Of a stretch of DNA of 12,908 nucleotides, positions 1 to 7,470 are shown one piece after another (within the stretch, counting starts at the first letter, position 1; each line of letters begins with the position of its first letter). The notes beneath the pieces were generated by a model, which saw nothing but the letters and a program-made list of their open reading frames with translations, was not told where the DNA came from and ran no database searches. Origin of the DNA: Mycoplasmatota bacterium (GTDB taxonomy: Bacteria > Bacillota_I > Bacilli_A > Izemoplasmatales > Izemoplasmataceae); NCBI GenBank assembly GCA_022712785.1, contig JAFLJX010000054.1:1-12908 (forward strand). Reading direction: 5' to 3'. The position numbers and the translations under genes are program-made.

Positions 1-830
1 TATTAACATTATCAGCATGTTCAGATTTAGGAATGAAAACAGACGCATCTGAAATTATAGTAGGTGTAGACATTAATCCATCAATAGAATTTATTATTGA
101 TGAAGATGACATTGTAACATCATTTAATTTAATTAACGAAGATGCTTTAATCTTATGTGTTGATATTGAATTTATTGGTATGAATATTGAAGATGCAGTT
201 GAGTTGTTTATTCAACTAGCAACTGAAGCTGGATTCATTGATATTGAAGCAGATGATAACGCAGTGTTATTCACAGTACTTGGTGGAGACGATGAAGAAT
301 TAGTATTAAGTTTACAAGAAAGAGTGAGATTAAGAGCAGCAAAATACTTTGCTAGAAACTTCATAAATGCAGAAATCTTCACTGAAGACTTTACTCAAGA
401 GGACTTATTGATTCAAGCAAAAGAATTAGGAATCAATGCTGGTAAATTAAAACTGATCTTGTTAGCTCAATCATATGATGAAGCTTTAACAATTGAAGAA
501 GGTATCGAGATGCCAGTTAAAGATTTAGTAGCTAAAGTAAGAACAGCACATGTTGAAGTAATGGGTCAATTAACAGATGAGGAAAAAGAAGAAATGGTTC
601 AAAAAAAAGCTGAATTGATGAATCAATTTAAACAACGTTTACAAACTCATTTACAAAACAAAACTGAATTAACTGATGATGAAATAGATCAAATTGTTAA
701 TAAGGTACAACAAACAATTAGAACTACTACTAAAGAAGAATGGAAAGAAACAGCTGAAACATGGAGAAACATACTTTCAGAAAGACGTCAAGAAAATAAA
801 GATATCGAAGATAACGATACATCTAAATAA
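1..830 (+). CDS. Lipoprotein with RsgI-like extracellular domain (5' end outside window)
   Basis: The reading frame stays open to the left edge, so the first in-window ATG at 33 is probably not the start. Upstream codons 9-20 encode Leu-Ser-Ala-Cys followed by Ser-Asp, a good lipobox, with Cys at 18-20 as the likely lipidated residue; the rest of the signal peptide lies outside. The mature part begins with a domain like the middle domain of RsgI anti-sigma factors (motif VDINPSIEF; the Asn-Pro codons are 75-80). About 100 residues later comes a segment that also matches the anti-sigma factor at 1475-2278, then a very hydrophilic, Lys/Glu-rich helical tail of about 85 residues with two Leu-Thr-Asp-(Asp/Glu)-Glu repeats. 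No other membrane segment is visible. It is probably a surface-anchored partner or decoy of the neighbouring anti-sigma sensor. The paralogy is seen in the sequence; the role is inferred. Confidence 0.75.
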   Translation, partial: LTLSACSDLGMKTDASEIIVGVDINPSIEFIIDEDDIVTSFNLINEDALILCVDIEFIGMNIEDAVELFIQLATEAGFIDIEADDNAVLFTVLGGDDEELVLSLQERVRLRAAKYFARNFINAEIFTEDFTQEDLLIQAKELGINAGKLKLILLAQSYDEALTIEEGIEMPVKDLVAKVRTAHVEVMGQLTDEEKEEMVQKKAELMNQFKQRLQTHLQNKTELTDDEIDQIVNKVQQTIRTTTKEEWKETAETWRNILSERRQENKDIEDNDTSK

Positions 831-843
831 TCCTCTCAATTTT

Positions 844-869
844 GTGGGGAGACTATGGAGTCTTCCCAC
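844..869. other. Strong hairpin in the lipoprotein-sigma gap, no T-tract
   Basis: An 11-bp stem (844-854 pairing with 859-869, one G-T pair) with a 4-base loop lies 14 bases after the lipoprotein stop codon. No run of T follows on either strand, so it is not a standard intrinsic terminator. It may act as a partial terminator, a transcript-end stabiliser between the lipoprotein and sigma genes, or a protein-binding site. Confidence 0.6.
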
Positions 870-884
870 GCACCTTATTAATAC

Positions 885-913
885 TTTACTATCTCAATTT
901 GGCATGTTAAAAT
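885..913 (+). promoter_or_regulatory. Possible promoter of the sigma/anti-sigma pair
   Basis: TTTACT (885-890) and TAAAAT (908-913) are separated by 17 bases and resemble housekeeping -35 and -10 boxes. Transcription would begin near 920, leaving a short leader before the ribosome binding site AGGTGA at 931-936. AT-rich DNA gives such matches by chance, so this is only a candidate. Confidence 0.3.
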
Positions 914-941
914 TACTTAATATAAAAGCGAGGTGATTTAC

Positions 942-1469
942 TTGTCAAATTCAGATATTAAAATATTAGTTAAGAAACTTAAAAACGGTGATATAAGTGT
1001 GTTTGATGAAATATATCACCAAACTAAGGATATTGTCTTTTATTCCATATTAGGAATCTTAAAAGATTATTCATTATCCGAAGATATTATGCAAGATACA
1101 TATTTAAAAGCATTAAGTAAAATACATAGTTATAAACCAACTCATTCATTTAAATCATGGATAGTTACAATAGGTAAGAATCTCGCTATAAATGAATTTA
1201 ACAGAAGAAAAAAAGAAACTCACATTGATATTCAAGAGAATGAAATGTTTTTAGGACAAACTGAAAGTAGATCAGAAAATCAGATACTAATAGAACAAAT
1301 ATTTAAAGTATTAAATGATACAGAACGTGAAATTGTTTTATTACACGTTGTTGGAGATCTTAAACATAGAGAAATTGCTAAATTATTAAATAAGCCAATT
1401 GGAACAATTACATGGTCTTATAAAAAGTCTTTAGAAAAATTAAAAAACGAATTAAATGAAAGTAGGTGA
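942..1469 (+). CDS. ECF-type RNA polymerase sigma factor (sigma-70 family)
   Basis: This 175-residue protein has the two-domain layout of ECF sigma factors. Region 2 (about residues 18-90) contains the SEDIMQDTYLKAL helix, which binds core polymerase and the -10 element, and the FKSWIVTIGKNLAINEF segment. Region 4 (about 115-170) has TEREIVLLHVVGDLKHREIAKLL followed by a helix-turn-helix for -35 recognition. Start choice: TTG at 942 has AGGTGA at 931-936 with a 5-base spacer, whereas the in-frame GTG at 933 lies inside that ribosome binding site. The TGA stop at 1467-1469 is part of the ribosome binding site of the next gene, so the two are translationally coupled. The adjacent RsgI-like protein is presumably its anti-sigma factor. 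Target promoters are unknown. Confidence 0.88.
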   Translation: MSNSDIKILVKKLKNGDISVFDEIYHQTKDIVFYSILGILKDYSLSEDIMQDTYLKALSKIHSYKPTHSFKSWIVTIGKNLAINEFNRRKKETHIDIQENEMFLGQTESRSENQILIEQIFKVLNDTEREIVLLHVVGDLKHREIAKLLNKPIGTITWSYKKSLEKLKNELNESR

Positions 1470-1474
1470 ATTAT

Positions 1475-2278
1475 ATGAAAAAATCTAATTTTGAAGAAAG
1501 AATAAATACTTCTTTTAAAGCAGAAACACCAGATATACTAGATAAAATAAAATCAAGTAATCAATTCTATGTACCTGAAAAACATAAGAAATATGATTTT
1601 GGTAGATTCTTTAATAAAAGAATGTCATATAGTTTAGCTTCCGTTTTTGTACTTGCTATTGTACTGTTTAGTATTTTATCAAGTAGAACAAGTTTGGATT
1701 CAGTAGTTGCTTCTACTGTTACCATAGATATTAACCCTTCAATTGAAATTACATTGAATGAAGATGATGAAGTTATTAACATTTCAGCAATAAATGCGGA
1801 TGGAGAATTACTTATTGACCGAGATATTAAGTTTAAAGGGTTATCACTTGATAGAACTATTGAAATAATATTAGCTGAAGCAATTAAGAGAGGTTATATA
1901 ATAGATGATACTGATGACAATATTATATTAATAGATGTTTCTTCAAACAAAGCTTATGTAAAAGAAAGAGTTGAAAAAGCTCTAGAAATAAAAATTACAT
2001 CTGAAATGGTAAAAGTAGCAAAAAAAATACAAATTAGAAGAGAAAATATGCAAGAATTAACTGATGATGAGCAAAAAGATTTAGAAGACAAATCAATTGT
2101 ATATAAATTGTCAGTTGCAAAACTATATTTAATTAATAGAATCATCAATGAGGATAATACATACACTATAGATTCTCTTAGAACTAAATCAGTTAGAGAA
2201 CTATACAGCATTATGAATTCATTGCTGAATGAAGAGAATAGCACACCAGGTAATAATTCAGGTTCAGGTAATAACTAG
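1475..2278 (+). CDS. RsgI-like single-pass anti-sigma factor
   Basis: The protein has 267 residues. Residues 1-50 are charged and presumably cytoplasmic, forming the sigma-binding part; no zinc-binding HxxxCxxC anti-sigma motif is visible. Residues 52-69 form one membrane helix. Residues 80-170 match the extracellular middle domain of RsgI proteins (motif TVTIDINPSIEITL, Asn87-Pro88). The rest is helical and ends in a Gly/Asn/Ser-rich tail. In Bacillus and Clostridium RsgI, cleavage between the Asn and Pro of this domain is reported to prepare the protein for intramembrane proteolysis; that this happens here is inferred. The ATG at 1475 has AGGTGA 5 bases upstream, overlapping the sigma stop codon; the in-frame GTG at 1466 is less likely. 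Its outer domain is paralogous to the lipoprotein at 1-830. Confidence 0.85.
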   Translation: MKKSNFEERINTSFKAETPDILDKIKSSNQFYVPEKHKKYDFGRFFNKRMSYSLASVFVLAIVLFSILSSRTSLDSVVASTVTIDINPSIEITLNEDDEVINISAINADGELLIDRDIKFKGLSLDRTIEIILAEAIKRGYIIDDTDDNIILIDVSSNKAYVKERVEKALEIKITSEMVKVAKKIQIRRENMQELTDDEQKDLEDKSIVYKLSVAKLYLINRIINEDNTYTIDSLRTKSVRELYSIMNSLLNEENSTPGNNSGSGNN

Positions 2279-2283
2279 TAATC

Positions 2284-2311
2284 AAAAAGCCTCCGGTATT
2301 GGAGGCTTTTT
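2284..2311. terminator. Bidirectional intrinsic terminator
   Basis: An 11-bp perfect stem, 2284-2294 pairing with 2301-2311, has core GCCTCC/GGAGGC and a 6-base loop. On the plus strand T continues to 2313 (seven T in all); on the minus strand the stem is followed by five T. It sits 5 bases after the anti-sigma stop codon and 8 bases beyond the minus-strand stop at 2319, so it can serve both convergent operons. Confidence 0.92.
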
Positions 2312-2318
2312 TTATTAA

Positions 2319-4295
2319 CTACTTTTGTTTAAATGTTAGTCCAGGAGTTTGAGCTTTTGCAGCTTCTCTCATCTGTTTTAAATTCTCTGATGCTTTTTTC
2401 TTTTTTGATTTCGTGTATAAATACTCATCAATTCCTTGTGCAGCACGATGACCGTCAGCTACACCACTAATTAGATCTGGTCCACGTAAAATATCTCAAC
2501 CAACAAATAACCAAGGTGTATATTCAACTTGTCCAAATTCACCAGCTTTAATCTTCCCTCTTGAAAACTGTAACTTACCTTGAAGGCTTTCTGGGATATA
2601 TTCATAGTCTGGTGACTGACCAATAGCGATATAGATTTGTTGTCCTTCAATTATTTGTTCACATTCTTTATCATATTCAGGGTTAAAAGATCCTGTTTCA
2701 TTAAAGATACATAAACACTTCCATAATCTAAGTCCTGTAACCTTATTATTTTTGATCATAACTTCTTGAGGACCATTACCACAGAATAGTTCTATACCTT
2801 CTTCACTACCTTCAAATAGTTCATCATCAGATGATGGAAGTTGGTCTTCATTTTCTAAAGATGTTAATTTTACATCAGATTTTCCGTATTTAAGCATTTG
2901 AAGTCTAGTAGCACTTCTTGCAACATCAAACGCAACATCTCCACCACCAATTACAACAATGCTTTTGGCTACGTCTATATCTTCAAGTTTTAAAACTCCT
3001 CTTTCATAATCTCTTACTTGAGGCAAGAATGTCATAGCTCCAATTACATCTTTATGGTCTCCACCTGGAATTCCTAGTGATCTTGGTTTGAAGAAACCAG
3101 TCCCAAGGAATACAGCATCATAATCTTTTTCAAGTTTATCCATTGTAATATCTTTACCTACACGTGTATTAACAATCATTTTAACTCCAATTTTTTCAAT
3201 GAAGTCAATATCTTTATTAATTGCACTATCAGGTAATCTATAAGCAGGAATACCATATCTCATTACACCACCGGTGAGTGGCTTTTCTTCATAAACATCA
3301 ACTTCATAACCCATAACTCTTAAGTAATATGCAGCACCAAGTCCAGCTGGACCAGATCCCACAACAGCAACGCGAGCGTCTACTACTTCACTAACAGGTT
3401 CCATTAATATTTTTTCATACATATCATTTGGTGCACTATCAATTATGTAACGTTTAAGCCATCTAATTGCGATTGCTTCACCTTTAACAGCTATAGCACA
3501 TGCTGATTCACAATTATGTGTACATACTCTACCACAAACACCAGGCAATGGATTTGTTTCATAAATTTGTCTTAATCCACCCTCGATATCATCTTCGAAT
3601 ATTGCTTTAATATATGCAGGAATATGCATTTGAACAGGACAACTTCCTGTACAAATTCCACATTCAACACAACGTGCTGCTTCAAGTTTAGCGTACTCTT
3701 TAGAATACCCTCTAACTATTTCAATAAAAGAAGATTTACGTTCATCAGGTGATTCATGTTCCATATGAACTCTTTCTAAATCAAGTAAATTAGAAGCCTT
3801 ATCCTTAACCCATCCTTCTTCTACAGCGTGACCTTGCCATAAAGCTTCAGGCATAAGTTCAAAAGCATTTGGATCTTCGTGACTATAAATATATTCTTTA
3901 CTCATTTTTAAAGAATCAGAAGTACAAATATCAACACATAATGCACAGAAACAACAGCGACCATAATCAATAGTAGGTCTTTGTTGCAATTTACCTTCTT
4001 CGTCTTTTATATCTAATCTTTCAACCATAGTAATTGCTTCAGTAGGACAAATTTCTTCACAAGTTCCACAACCAATACAAACTTCCCAATCATTTGTATG
4101 AAACCCGCGTTGATTATCCCCTGCAGTTCTAGGATTACTCATTTCAACTTTTTTCTTAGATCTAATAATTGAATTATTATTTAAATAATTCATATTTTTT
4201 TTCGTAAAAATACTAGTGAATGGTATTGTTTTTGGTTTTTTAAATAAATGTTTAAAGTGACGCCATGATGTAAAAATACTATATTGTTTATTCAT
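2319..4295 (-). CDS. Fusion of MbxN/NuoI-like [4Fe-4S] subunit with NfnL/GltD-like FAD/NAD(P) oxidoreductase; in-frame TGA
   Basis: Residues 1-135 resemble the NuoI/MbhN/MbxN ferredoxin-like subunit: an LFKKPKTIPF segment, then two [4Fe-4S] motifs (Cys73/76/79/83 and Cys114/117/120/124). Residues 190-599 resemble NfnL and the small subunit of glutamate synthase: Cys209/212/215/219 and CGRVC...CESAC (Cys254-266), an FAD-binding GSGPAG (313-318), GGVMRYGIPAYRLP (342-355), and an NAD(P)-binding GGGDVA (450-455). The frame is interrupted by TGA at 2496-2498, where relatives have Gly of a Gly-Asp motif. It then continues for 58 good codons to TAG at 2319-2321, directly before the terminator. The full length would be 658 residues. 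It is the last gene of the operon, 10 bases after the mbxL-like gene, with GGAG upstream of the ATG. It probably brings NAD(P)(H) chemistry to the membrane complex. Whether the TGA is real is open; if it terminates translation, the product loses the end of the FAD domain. Confidence 0.85.
2496..2498 (-). other. In-frame TGA codon inside the fusion gene
   Basis: TGA replaces what is expected to be a GGA or other Gly codon in the conserved (F/V)-x-G-Gly-Asp motif near the C-terminus of the flavoprotein domain. The coding sequence on both sides is intact and in the same frame. A single G-to-T change, a sequencing error or recoding could explain it. Confidence 0.8.
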
Positions 4296-4305
4296 ATAAT
4301 CACTC

Positions 4306-5412
4306 CTATCTATCTATTTCTGGTGAACAAACACCCATTGTATCTATCCATAACGAAGCATCATCTAAACGAGTTCCAGGTAAATATTTTTCAACTCCAA
4401 GTAATCCTTGAGGATAACTTGCTCCCCTTACACCAACTCTGTAAGGATGTGTTCCACCATCACTAACCATAAAATATCCAAATTCACCACGACTTGATTC
4501 AACACATGCATATGCATATCCTTTTGGTACTGTCCAACGCATTGCTTGACCTTTAGATATTGGTACTCTAACATCACCTTTTGGCATTTTTATTAAACAT
4601 TGACGAATAATACTAATTGATTGAAGTACCTCTTGAAGTTTACAATCAACTCTCGCATAAGCATCACTATAGTCAGAAACAGGAACGTCAAACTCAATTT
4701 GATCGTACCTAGCATAAGGTTTTACTTTTCTTAAATCATAAGGTTTATTAACAGCACTTCTCATACCTATACCAGTTACACCAAGTTCCCAAACTACTTC
4801 TTTAGGTAACATAATAGTATCTCTAATACGAGCTTGAATACTTAAATTATTAATCCCTAAATCTCTATATTCTTCATATCTAGATTCTAAATCATCTAAG
4901 AATGAATGCATATCTTTTTCTATTCCAACTGGTAAGTCTTTTCTAACCCCACCAGGTACAATATATTGATGATACACACGATGTCCAGTGATCTTCTCAA
5001 ATATGTTTAATATAGTATTTCTATCAGTATGTGCATGATACATTAAAGTATATAATCCAGTAGGACCACCAAGACCACCATAAGACATTAAATGAATACT
5101 AAGTCTAGCAAACTCTAAGATAATCATTCTAATATAGTGTGCTCTTTCAGGAACTTCTAATTTAGCGATCATTTCTACAGCCATTGCAAATGCCATTTCA
5201 TTTGTATCTGGTTCAACTACGCAAACACGAGGGATTAAACTAATATTATTTACCCATAAATGTCTTTCCATTCCTTTTTCAAATCCACGATGTAACATAC
5301 CAGGAAGTAAATAACTTCTTTTAATAATATCTCCATCTACGTACATATGTACAGAAGCATTCCCACTCATTCCAGGATGTTGAGGTCCTAAAAATAATTT
5401 CATTTCTTTCAT
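4306..5412 (-). CDS. mbxL: NiFe-hydrogenase-like large subunit without Ni site (MbxL/NuoD family)
   Basis: This 368-residue protein matches the family of NuoD (complex I 49-kDa subunit) and the large subunits of group 4 hydrogenases. It starts with the GPQHPG motif (residues 9-14). At the two Ni-binding positions it has Cys64-x-x-Glu67 (RVCVVEP) and Cys362-x-x-Glu365 (VCSPEIDR at the C-terminus), so only one Cys of each CxxC pair remains. It therefore should not bind a NiFe centre. Archaeal Mbx/Mbs catalytic subunits are also known to lack part of these ligands. The protein ends exactly at the DR that in hydrogenases marks the maturation cleavage region, with no extra tail. The start ATG at 5412 overlaps the preceding TAA by one base and has GGGGG (5422-5426) 9 bases upstream. 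It acts on the cytoplasmic side, next to the MbxJ cluster. Confidence 0.88.
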   Translation of the reverse strand: MKEMKLFLGPQHPGMSGNASVHMYVDGDIIKRSYLLPGMLHRGFEKGMERHLWVNNISLIPRVCVVEPDTNEMAFAMAVEMIAKLEVPERAHYIRMIILEFARLSIHLMSYGGLGGPTGLYTLMYHAHTDRNTILNIFEKITGHRVYHQYIVPGGVRKDLPVGIEKDMHSFLDDLESRYEEYRDLGINNLSIQARIRDTIMLPKEVVWELGVTGIGMRSAVNKPYDLRKVKPYARYDQIEFDVPVSDYSDAYARVDCKLQEVLQSISIIRQCLIKMPKGDVRVPISKGQAMRWTVPKGYAYACVESSRGEFGYFMVSDGGTHPYRVGVRGASYPQGLLGVEKYLPGTRLDDASLWIDTMGVCSPEIDR

Positions 5413-6002
5413 TATTTTTTACCCCCTGTTCTTAATTTATCAGCATCTGAGAATCTTTTTTCTCTAGCTTCTTGTTTACTAACTTTTCCATCTTTATTAA
5501 CAAAATCGTTTTTATATTCCATATGACTAAACTTCTTATCAGAATATTGACGTGGGTCAAAATCTTTTCTAAGGGGTGGAATATCATCCCAATTTTCTAA
5601 AATTAATTGCTTTTCATAATCTGGATTTCCAGGAAATTTAATTCCAAAAAACTCATGTGCTTCTCTTTCATAATACTTACAACCAGGATATATAGGTAAA
5701 ACACTATTTATACTTGCAGATTCTCTATCTAATCTAGTTCTAATTTGAATGTGAACTGCTTTGTCCCAATTAAATACTATATATACAACTTCAAATTCAT
5801 TATCTTTTATCCAATCAACAGCACTTAAATATGATAACTGAATCCAACCACTAGTTTTTAATAAAGATAATATACTATGTACATCTTCTTTTTTAACTTC
5901 AAAAGCAATTTGATATTGATCTAATACTTCAGTCTTAAGAACTTTATATTGATTTTCTACTAAGTTGGTAACAAACTCTGTATTACTCATGGAATTCGTC
6001 AT
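5412..6002 (-). CDS. mbxK: NuoC/MbxK-like subunit (complex I 30-kDa family)
   Basis: The protein has 196 residues. Residues 108-150 carry the family signature: YEREAHEFFGIKFPGNPDYE followed by NWDDIPPLRKDFD. This soluble subunit has no cofactor in the family and packs against the large subunit in the peripheral arm. The frame is open up to 6080, but the ATG at 6002 is preferred because GGAGG (6012-6016) lies 9 bases upstream and the extra residues overlap the NuoB-like gene in another frame with no similarity. The overlap with the preceding gene is then 20 bases. The C-terminal 45 residues are charged and less conserved. Confidence 0.87.
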   Translation of the reverse strand: MTNSMSNTEFVTNLVENQYKVLKTEVLDQYQIAFEVKKEDVHSILSLLKTSGWIQLSYLSAVDWIKDNEFEVVYIVFNWDKAVHIQIRTRLDRESASINSVLPIYPGCKYYEREAHEFFGIKFPGNPDYEKQLILENWDDIPPLRKDFDPRQYSDKKFSHMEYKNDFVNKDGKVSKQEAREKRFSDADKLRTGGKK

Positions 6003-6552
6003 GTATTTTAACCTCCCCAAGAGCGGCTTTTTGGTTAGCTTTATACCAATCATTTCTTTCGTGGTAATCTTTCCAACCATTTGCTTTTTTATTTTTAATA
6101 AGATCCATTAAATCAATAAACCCATTCATAACAGATTCAGTGTTTGGCATACAACCAGCTACAAATACATCAACTGGTACATATTTATTTAATTGATTAA
6201 TTACTGCGTGAGAATCATGATAGATTCCACCATTTATAGTACAACTACCAAACCCAACAACATATTTAGGTTCACTCATTTGCTCATAAGTATAGATTAA
6301 ACGACGTAATGTTTTTAAAGATAAATAACCAGTTACAAGTAATACATCTGCTTGACGAGGTGTAGCCATAGGACCCATTCCAAGTCTTTCCATATCATAT
6401 GCAGAAGTCATTGCCGGTGGTAGTTCTATAGCACAACATCCAGTACAATACATTAACATCCATAGAGAATTTCTTCTAAAGAAATCTCCTATTTCCCACC
6501 ATTTTCTATCTACTTCTTCTTTAGACATTGGAGAAAATTTAGTTGACAACAT
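5983..6552 (-). CDS. mbxJ: NuoB/MbxJ-like [4Fe-4S] subunit (hydrogenase small-subunit family)
   Basis: This 189-residue protein corresponds to NuoB (PSST) and the small subunit of group 4 hydrogenases, which hold the [4Fe-4S] cluster nearest the catalytic site. Candidate ligands are Cys36/Cys39/Cys40 (CTGCCAIELP), Cys104 (GSCTINGG) and Cys134 (GCMPNTE). The first group combines the CxxC of hydrogenases and the tandem CysCys of complex I. Residues 54-75 (MERLGMGPMATPRQADVLLV) match the loop conserved in both families. The protein is soluble and docks on the MbxM-like membrane subunit encoded just upstream, whose TAA directly abuts this ATG. The ATG at 6552 is taken as the start; Met9 is a possible alternative. 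Confidence 0.9.
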   Translation of the reverse strand: MLSTKFSPMSKEEVDRKWWEIGDFFRRNSLWMLMYCTGCCAIELPPAMTSAYDMERLGMGPMATPRQADVLLVTGYLSLKTLRRLIYTYEQMSEPKYVVGFGSCTINGGIYHDSHAVINQLNKYVPVDVFVAGCMPNTESVMNGFIDLMDLIKNKKANGWKDYHERNDWYKANQKAALGEVKIHDEFHE

Positions 6553-7470
6553 TTAAATCACCCACCCTAAATAAATTGCGATAAACGCTTGAGTAACAGC
6601 CAAAATCAATGGCCATTTATAAAAGAATAAAACTACTTGATCAATTTTTAATCGTCCATACACACTAGACATAATGTTAAGTGCGGTATAAACTGCGAAA
6701 TATTTAATAATAAAGAATAAAATATTTTCTGCTCCACCTAGGAATAAGTGGACAAATAAACTCACTTCAATAAACACTGTAATTTCATGCATAATGAATA
6801 ACATACCTAGCTGTTTTCCACCATATTCAACCATTGGACCTGAAGCTATTTCCGCAGGAGCAATATATGTTACAAATGGTTTCTTACCAAGCATACCCAT
6901 TAAAGAAATAACAGCTACAATACCACCAAGCGGTAAAGCAATAACAAACCAGTTAAAATCTCCACCAGCTTGTTGCAGTATTCCTAATTCGCTTAAACTA
7001 CTAGTTCCAGTTAATTTAATTATTGTTAAAACAACAATCATAAATGGAACTTCGTATGCAAGCATTGTTGTAAGTGCACGCATAACTCCAATACTAGCAA
7101 GTGGGTTACCACTACCACTAGCACTCATAGCCATACCTAACATTCCAACTGCTATTAAATATACAAAGATAAAGAAATTATCGTAACCAGGGAATGCCAT
7201 TAAACTACTAGTAATTGGCATAAACATCGCAGTACCAATAATACCACCAAGAGCCATAATTACACCAAAGTCAAAAATCCAACCATGTGTTACACTTCTT
7301 TTACTTAATAATTTAAATATATCTAAAAATTCTTGATACCATTTTGGACCATATCTTTTTTGGATTCTACCAACTATTTTACGGTTTACACCTGCAATAG
7401 ATGTTTGAAGAACAAATCCGAATAATGCAACTCCAACACCTGCTAATATCATTAACAACATATCAACCAT
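6553..7470 (-). CDS. mbxM: NuoH/MbxM-like membrane subunit
   Basis: This hydrophobic 305-residue protein has about eight membrane helices. It links the peripheral redox arm to the ion-pumping membrane arm in complex I and Mbh-type enzymes. Family marks visible are RIQKRYGP (35-42), the acidic YEVP after GNPLASIGVMRALTTMLA, and the acidic loop PAEIASGPMVEYGG, equivalent to the NuoH loop that carries coupling carboxylates. The start ATG at 7470 overlaps the previous stop codon by one base, and GGGG (7480-7483) lies 9 bases upstream. The gene order, NuoH-like before NuoB-like, is the Mbx rather than the Mbh order. Confidence 0.9.
   Translation of the reverse strand: MVDMLLMILAGVGVALFGFVLQTSIAGVNRKIVGRIQKRYGPKWYQEFLDIFKLLSKRSVTHGWIFDFGVIMALGGIIGTAMFMPITSSLMAFPGYDNFFIFVYLIAVGMLGMAMSASGSGNPLASIGVMRALTTMLAYEVPFMIVVLTIIKLTGTSSLSELGILQQAGGDFNWFVIALPLGGIVAVISLMGMLGKKPFVTYIAPAEIASGPMVEYGGKQLGMLFIMHEITVFIEVSLFVHLFLGGAENILFFIIKYFAVYTALNIMSSVYGRLKIDQVVLFFYKWPLILAVTQAFIAIYLGWVI

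Noticed and set aside
844..869. Hairpin as a rho-independent terminator
   Set aside because: No T-tract follows on either strand.
899..926. TTGGCA and TATAAA with 16-base spacing as a promoter
   Set aside because: Transcription would start around 933, inside the AGGTGA ribosome binding site of the sigma gene, so the message would lack it. The pair at 885-913 is better placed.
933..941. GTG at 933 as the sigma start
   Set aside because: It lies inside the AGGTGA that serves the TTG at 942 and has no site of its own.
2319..2498. TGA read as Trp (Mycoplasma-type code)
   Set aside because: In an AT-rich genome with that code most Trp codons would be TGA, yet the other genes show TGG only and no other interrupting TGA; the expected residue here is Gly.
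6794..7186. Plus-strand open frames inside the operon (here and at 10296-10523, 11078-11389, 12052-12276) and minus-strand ones in the anti-sigma gene
   Set aside because: They lie opposite well-supported genes, have no ribosome binding sites I can see, and show no family motifs.
4306..7470. Classical complex I or H2-evolving group 4 hydrogenase
   Set aside because: The full Mrp set and gene order are not complex I, no NuoE/F/G-type input genes are seen in the window, and the CxxC motifs needed for NiFe are changed to CxxE.
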